DNA from: an uncultured Panacagrimonas sp.
Lineage (GTDB): Bacteria > Pseudomonadota > Gammaproteobacteria > Nevskiales > Nevskiaceae
Length of the DNA: 19,054 nucleotides
Direction of reading: 5' to 3'
NCBI GenBank assembly: GCA_946481265.1
Contig: CAMLNE010000034.1
Coordinates: forward strand, 1-19,054
The notes beneath the pieces were generated by a model. That model saw nothing but the letters and a program-made list of their open reading frames with translations. It did not search any database and was not told where the DNA came from. Position 1 is the stretch's first letter, and every line of letters begins with the position of its first letter. Shown here piece by piece: positions 17,239 to 19,054 of the stretch. The position numbers were made by a program, and so were the translations under genes.

Positions 17239-17244
17239 TTTTTT

Positions 17245-17299
17245 GGAGACGGGAGACGGGAGACGGGAGACGGGAGACGGGAGACGGGAGACGGGAGAC
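17245..17299. repeat. Heptanucleotide tandem repeat (GGGAGAC) in the gltX leader
   Basis: Seven full copies and one six-base partial copy of GGGAGAC (GTCTCCC on the gltX strand) are perfectly conserved. They end seven bases from the gltX ATG. Unit number can change by slipped-strand pairing. Seven-base repeats of this kind are, as I recall, frequent in xanthomonad genomes and are used for strain typing. Confidence 0.93.
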
Positions 17300-17328
17300 C
17301 GCAAAGGCTACGCGTCGCCGGGGCCGGC

Positions 17329-17334
17329 ATTTTA
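17329..17334 (-). promoter_or_regulatory. Candidate -10 element for gltX
   Basis: On the minus strand this is TAAAAT, matching the sigma-70 -10 consensus at five of six positions in otherwise GC-rich DNA. No good -35 is seen. Transcription from here would put the whole heptanucleotide repeat in the gltX 5' untranslated region. Confidence 0.4.
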
Positions 17335-17408
17335 GACTGCGCGTCCGTTCGCACCCGCGGCCCGCTCCAGGATGCCTGCGCCTGCCGTCATTCCCCCTTC
17401 GCCTCCCG

Positions 17409-18257
17409 ATGTCCATCCTCTTCGTCGAACAGCTCACCGTCATCGACTGCGCCTTCCTCGACGCGCAGCGGGGGCTGGTGGGCCAGAGCTGGATCGTCGA
17501 CGCGGAGCTCGAAGGCGATCTGGACCGGCAATCGATGGTGCTGGACTTCGGCGAGGTCAAGCGCGGCCTCAAGCGGGCCATCGACGACGGCCTGGACCAC
17601 ACGCTGCTGGTGCCGGCACAGGCACCCGGGCTGAGCCTGGCGCAGGGCGCCCAGCGCAGCGAACTGTGCTTCGACACCGCGCTGGGCCCCATCGAACACC
17701 ATGCGCCGCCCCAGGCGGTCACCCTGCTGGCGTGCGCCGCCATCGACGAGGCGACGGTCACCGCCCATTTGCAGGCAAACCTGGCGCCGACGCTCCCGGC
17801 CAACGTCACCCGCCTGGGCCTGCGCCTGCGCACCGAGACCATCGACGGCGCCTGCTACCAGTACGTGCACGGCCTGAAGAAGCACGCCGGCCAGTGCCAG
17901 CGCATCGCGCACGGGCATCGCTCGCGCCTGCAGATCCGCATCGACGGCCAGCGCGACGCCGCCCTGGAACAGAACATCGCCCTGGCCTGGGCGGACATCT
18001 ACCTGGGCACCCGCGAGGATCGCGCCGAGCAGGCCGGTGGCCGCATCCGCTTTGCCTACGAGGCGCCCGAGGGTCGTTTCGAACTGGCCCTGCCCGAGAC
18101 CCGGGTCGACCTGCTCGACACGGATACCACCGTGGAGCGCATCGCCGGGCACCTGGCCCGGCGGGTGGCTGCCCGCCGGCCGGCGGCGGCCGTCGAGGTG
18201 CGGGCGTACGAGGGCGTCATGAAGGGGGCGCTGGCGCGCGTGGATCCGGGCCCTTGA
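17409..18257 (+). CDS. Long-form 6-pyruvoyl-tetrahydropterin synthase / QueD-like protein
   Basis: This 282-residue protein resembles two T-fold units of the PTPS/QueD family fused in one chain; QueD itself is about 120 residues. QueD makes 6-carboxytetrahydropterin, an early step to queuosine. In the C-terminal half the zinc and nucleophile motif is present: His154, Cys163, His168 and His170 (CQRIAHGH), with a Glu at 268. In the N-terminal half the matching HGH is replaced by VGQ (24-26). That half instead keeps the DF (46-47) and LDH (62-64) motifs that a canonical QueD has downstream of its zinc site. The start at 17409 has no clear ribosome binding site and may be leaderless or weakly translated. 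It is divergent from gltX and 56 bp ahead of hisI. The real product is uncertain. Confidence 0.82.
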   Translation: MSILFVEQLTVIDCAFLDAQRGLVGQSWIVDAELEGDLDRQSMVLDFGEVKRGLKRAIDDGLDHTLLVPAQAPGLSLAQGAQRSELCFDTALGPIEHHAPPQAVTLLACAAIDEATVTAHLQANLAPTLPANVTRLGLRLRTETIDGACYQYVHGLKKHAGQCQRIAHGHRSRLQIRIDGQRDAALEQNIALAWADIYLGTREDRAEQAGGRIRFAYEAPEGRFELALPETRVDLLDTDTTVERIAGHLARRVAARRPAAAVEVRAYEGVMKGALARVDPGP

Positions 18258-18279
18258 ATGGCTGCCGCGCGACGCCACG

Positions 18280-18285
18280 TATAAT
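18280..18285 (+). promoter_or_regulatory. Consensus -10 element for hisI
   Basis: TATAAT is a perfect sigma-70 -10 hexamer, 28 bases before the hisI ATG. The best -35-like sequence, TTGAAT at 18254-18259, is 20 bases away, longer than ideal, and overlaps the stop of the preceding gene. hisI can thus be expressed separately from the PTPS-like gene. Confidence 0.6.
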
Positions 18286-18313
18286 TCGCGCCCGTCTTCC
18301 AGCAGAGACCGCC

Positions 18314-18793
18314 ATGTCCTCGTCCGACCTCCAGTTCTCCAAGCGCCTCACCATCGAGCAGGTCGAGGAAGGTCACGAGCTGGCGCCCAAGTTCGACGAG
18401 CACGGACTGATCCCCTGCGTGACCACCGCCGCCGGTTCCGGCGAAGTGCTGATGCTGGGCTACATGAACGTCGAGGCGCTCAAGAAGACGATCACCACCG
18501 GCGAGGCGCACTACTACAGCCGCAGCCGCAAGCAGCTCTGGCACAAGGGCGCGACCTCCGGCCTGGTGCAGAAGGTCGTCGAGATGCGCATCGACGACGA
18601 CCAGGACGCGGTCTGGCTGCGCGTGGAGATCCCCGGCGACGCGAGCTGCCACGTCGGCTACCGCTCCTGCTTCTACCGCTCGATCCCCACCGGCGAAGGC
18701 AGCGACACGCGCGCGCTGCACTTCGAGGAAACCGAGAAGACCTTCGACCCGAAAAAGGTCTACGGCGACGCGCCCAACCCGACGATCCTCTGA
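18314..18793 (+). CDS. hisI: Stand-alone phosphoribosyl-AMP cyclohydrolase (HisI), variant zinc site
   Basis: HisI opens the purine ring of phosphoribosyl-AMP in the third step of histidine synthesis. The 159-residue protein has the cyclohydrolase domain only, with no HisE part, and lies outside any visible his operon. The core HYYSRSRKQLWHKGATSG (67-84) is typical, as are the magnesium-type Asp94, Asp96 and Asp98 and the pair Cys112 and Cys119 in CHVGYRSC. In the classical site DCDxD, the Cys is the third zinc ligand; here the sequence reads DDDQD, so Asp95 replaces it. N-terminal residues 1-20 and the tail after 125 are longer than in the minimal enzyme. A good -10 lies upstream. It may be the cell's only HisI or a paralogue of a HisIE. 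Confidence 0.9.
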   Translation: MSSSDLQFSKRLTIEQVEEGHELAPKFDEHGLIPCVTTAAGSGEVLMLGYMNVEALKKTITTGEAHYYSRSRKQLWHKGATSGLVQKVVEMRIDDDQDAVWLRVEIPGDASCHVGYRSCFYRSIPTGEGSDTRALHFEETEKTFDPKKVYGDAPNPTIL

Positions 18794-18807
18794 TCTGATC
18801 CGGTCCG

Positions 18808-19054
18808 TCACGGCTCCGGCGCCGCGTTCCAGAAGCGCGGCGCGCGGCGTCTCCAGGATTCCGTGCCCACCGCACCATCCGGTTCACGCCAAATCCGGAT
18901 CGCCCCTTCGACGCCCGTGGTGAGCGGACGCGCGCCGATCGCGAGGTAGCGTTCCACCACCTCCGGCCGCGGATGGCGGAAGTGGCTGCGCCACGCAGCG
19001 CCGAAGACCACCACCTCGGGCGCGACCGCCTCCACGAACTCCGCGGTCGAGGAC
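18808..19054 (-). CDS. comEC: C-terminal end of ComEC/Rec2 DNA uptake protein (5' part beyond window)
   Basis: The open frame enters from the right edge and ends at TGA 18808-18810. About 81 residues are visible. They begin SSTAEFVEAVAPEVVVFGAA and continue HFRHPRPEVVERYLAIGARPL, which matches the end of the metallo-beta-lactamase-like domain at the C-terminus of ComEC/Rec2, the inner-membrane channel for DNA uptake in natural competence. The catalytic His motifs and membrane part would lie outside the window. It is convergent with hisI, with 14 bp between the stops. The call rests on a short region, so a related lactamase-fold protein is possible. Confidence 0.78.
   Translation of the reverse strand, partial: SSTAEFVEAVAPEVVVFGAAWRSHFRHPRPEVVERYLAIGARPLTTGVEGAIRIWREPDGAVGTESWRRRAPRFWNAAPEP

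Noticed and set aside
17239..17304. N-terminal extension of gltX from TTG through the heptanucleotide repeat
   Set aside because: It would add about 22 low-complexity residues before the normal GluRS start, has no ribosome binding site, and depends on repeat number.

Overview
This is a 19 kb, very GC-rich stretch of a bacterial chromosome. It has dense coding, short gaps and no tRNA, rRNA, CRISPR array or insertion sequence that I can see. The gene content and protein style point to a gammaproteobacterium, most likely the Xanthomonadaceae/Lysobacterales. The supporting signs are a pdxJ-acpS pair, a long-form PTPS-like protein, a soluble PAS chemoreceptor and a heptanucleotide (GGGAGAC)n repeat. 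The family assignment is inference, not proof.

Region 1 (1-6440, all minus strand) is a chemosensory operon. In transcription order it encodes a STAS protein, CheY, CheA, CheW and a soluble chemoreceptor with four PAS domains that runs off the left edge. The receptor has a Lys/Ala-rich, histone-tail-like N-terminus and no membrane segments, so the system probably senses a cytoplasmic signal. A perfect 10-bp inverted repeat sits in the 200-bp cheA-cheW gap.

Region 2 (6678-9605) holds a membrane-anchored glutamate-synthase-like FMN/Fe-S protein (minus). It is divergent from pdxJ-acpS (plus), which makes pyridoxine phosphate and activates acyl carrier protein. A perfect 17-bp palindrome lies in the divergent promoter region.

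Region 3 (9690-13623, minus) is a tightly coupled three-gene unit. It encodes a soluble histidine kinase with five PAS domains (four of them near-copies with a 121-residue period), a secreted M23 peptidase with an unusual His-Leu-Cys zinc motif, and a small DUF1499 protein. Both junctions are 4-bp ATGA overlaps. No response regulator is present. The unit directly follows thrS, the place where infC is normally found.

Region 4 (13692-17238, minus) holds thrS and gltX, two aminoacyl-tRNA synthetase genes. The gltX leader contains seven and a bit copies of a 7-bp repeat ending just before its start codon. Region 5 (17409-18793, plus) holds a long PTPS/QueD-like protein, with pieces of the active site split between its two halves, and a stand-alone HisI with one zinc-ligand Cys replaced by Asp. 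At the right edge is the C-terminal end of a ComEC/Rec2 competence protein (minus).

I found no single system that I can call undescribed. The best candidates for follow-up are the PAS-kinase/M23/DUF1499 unit, the variant PTPS and HisI pair, and the repeat in the gltX leader.
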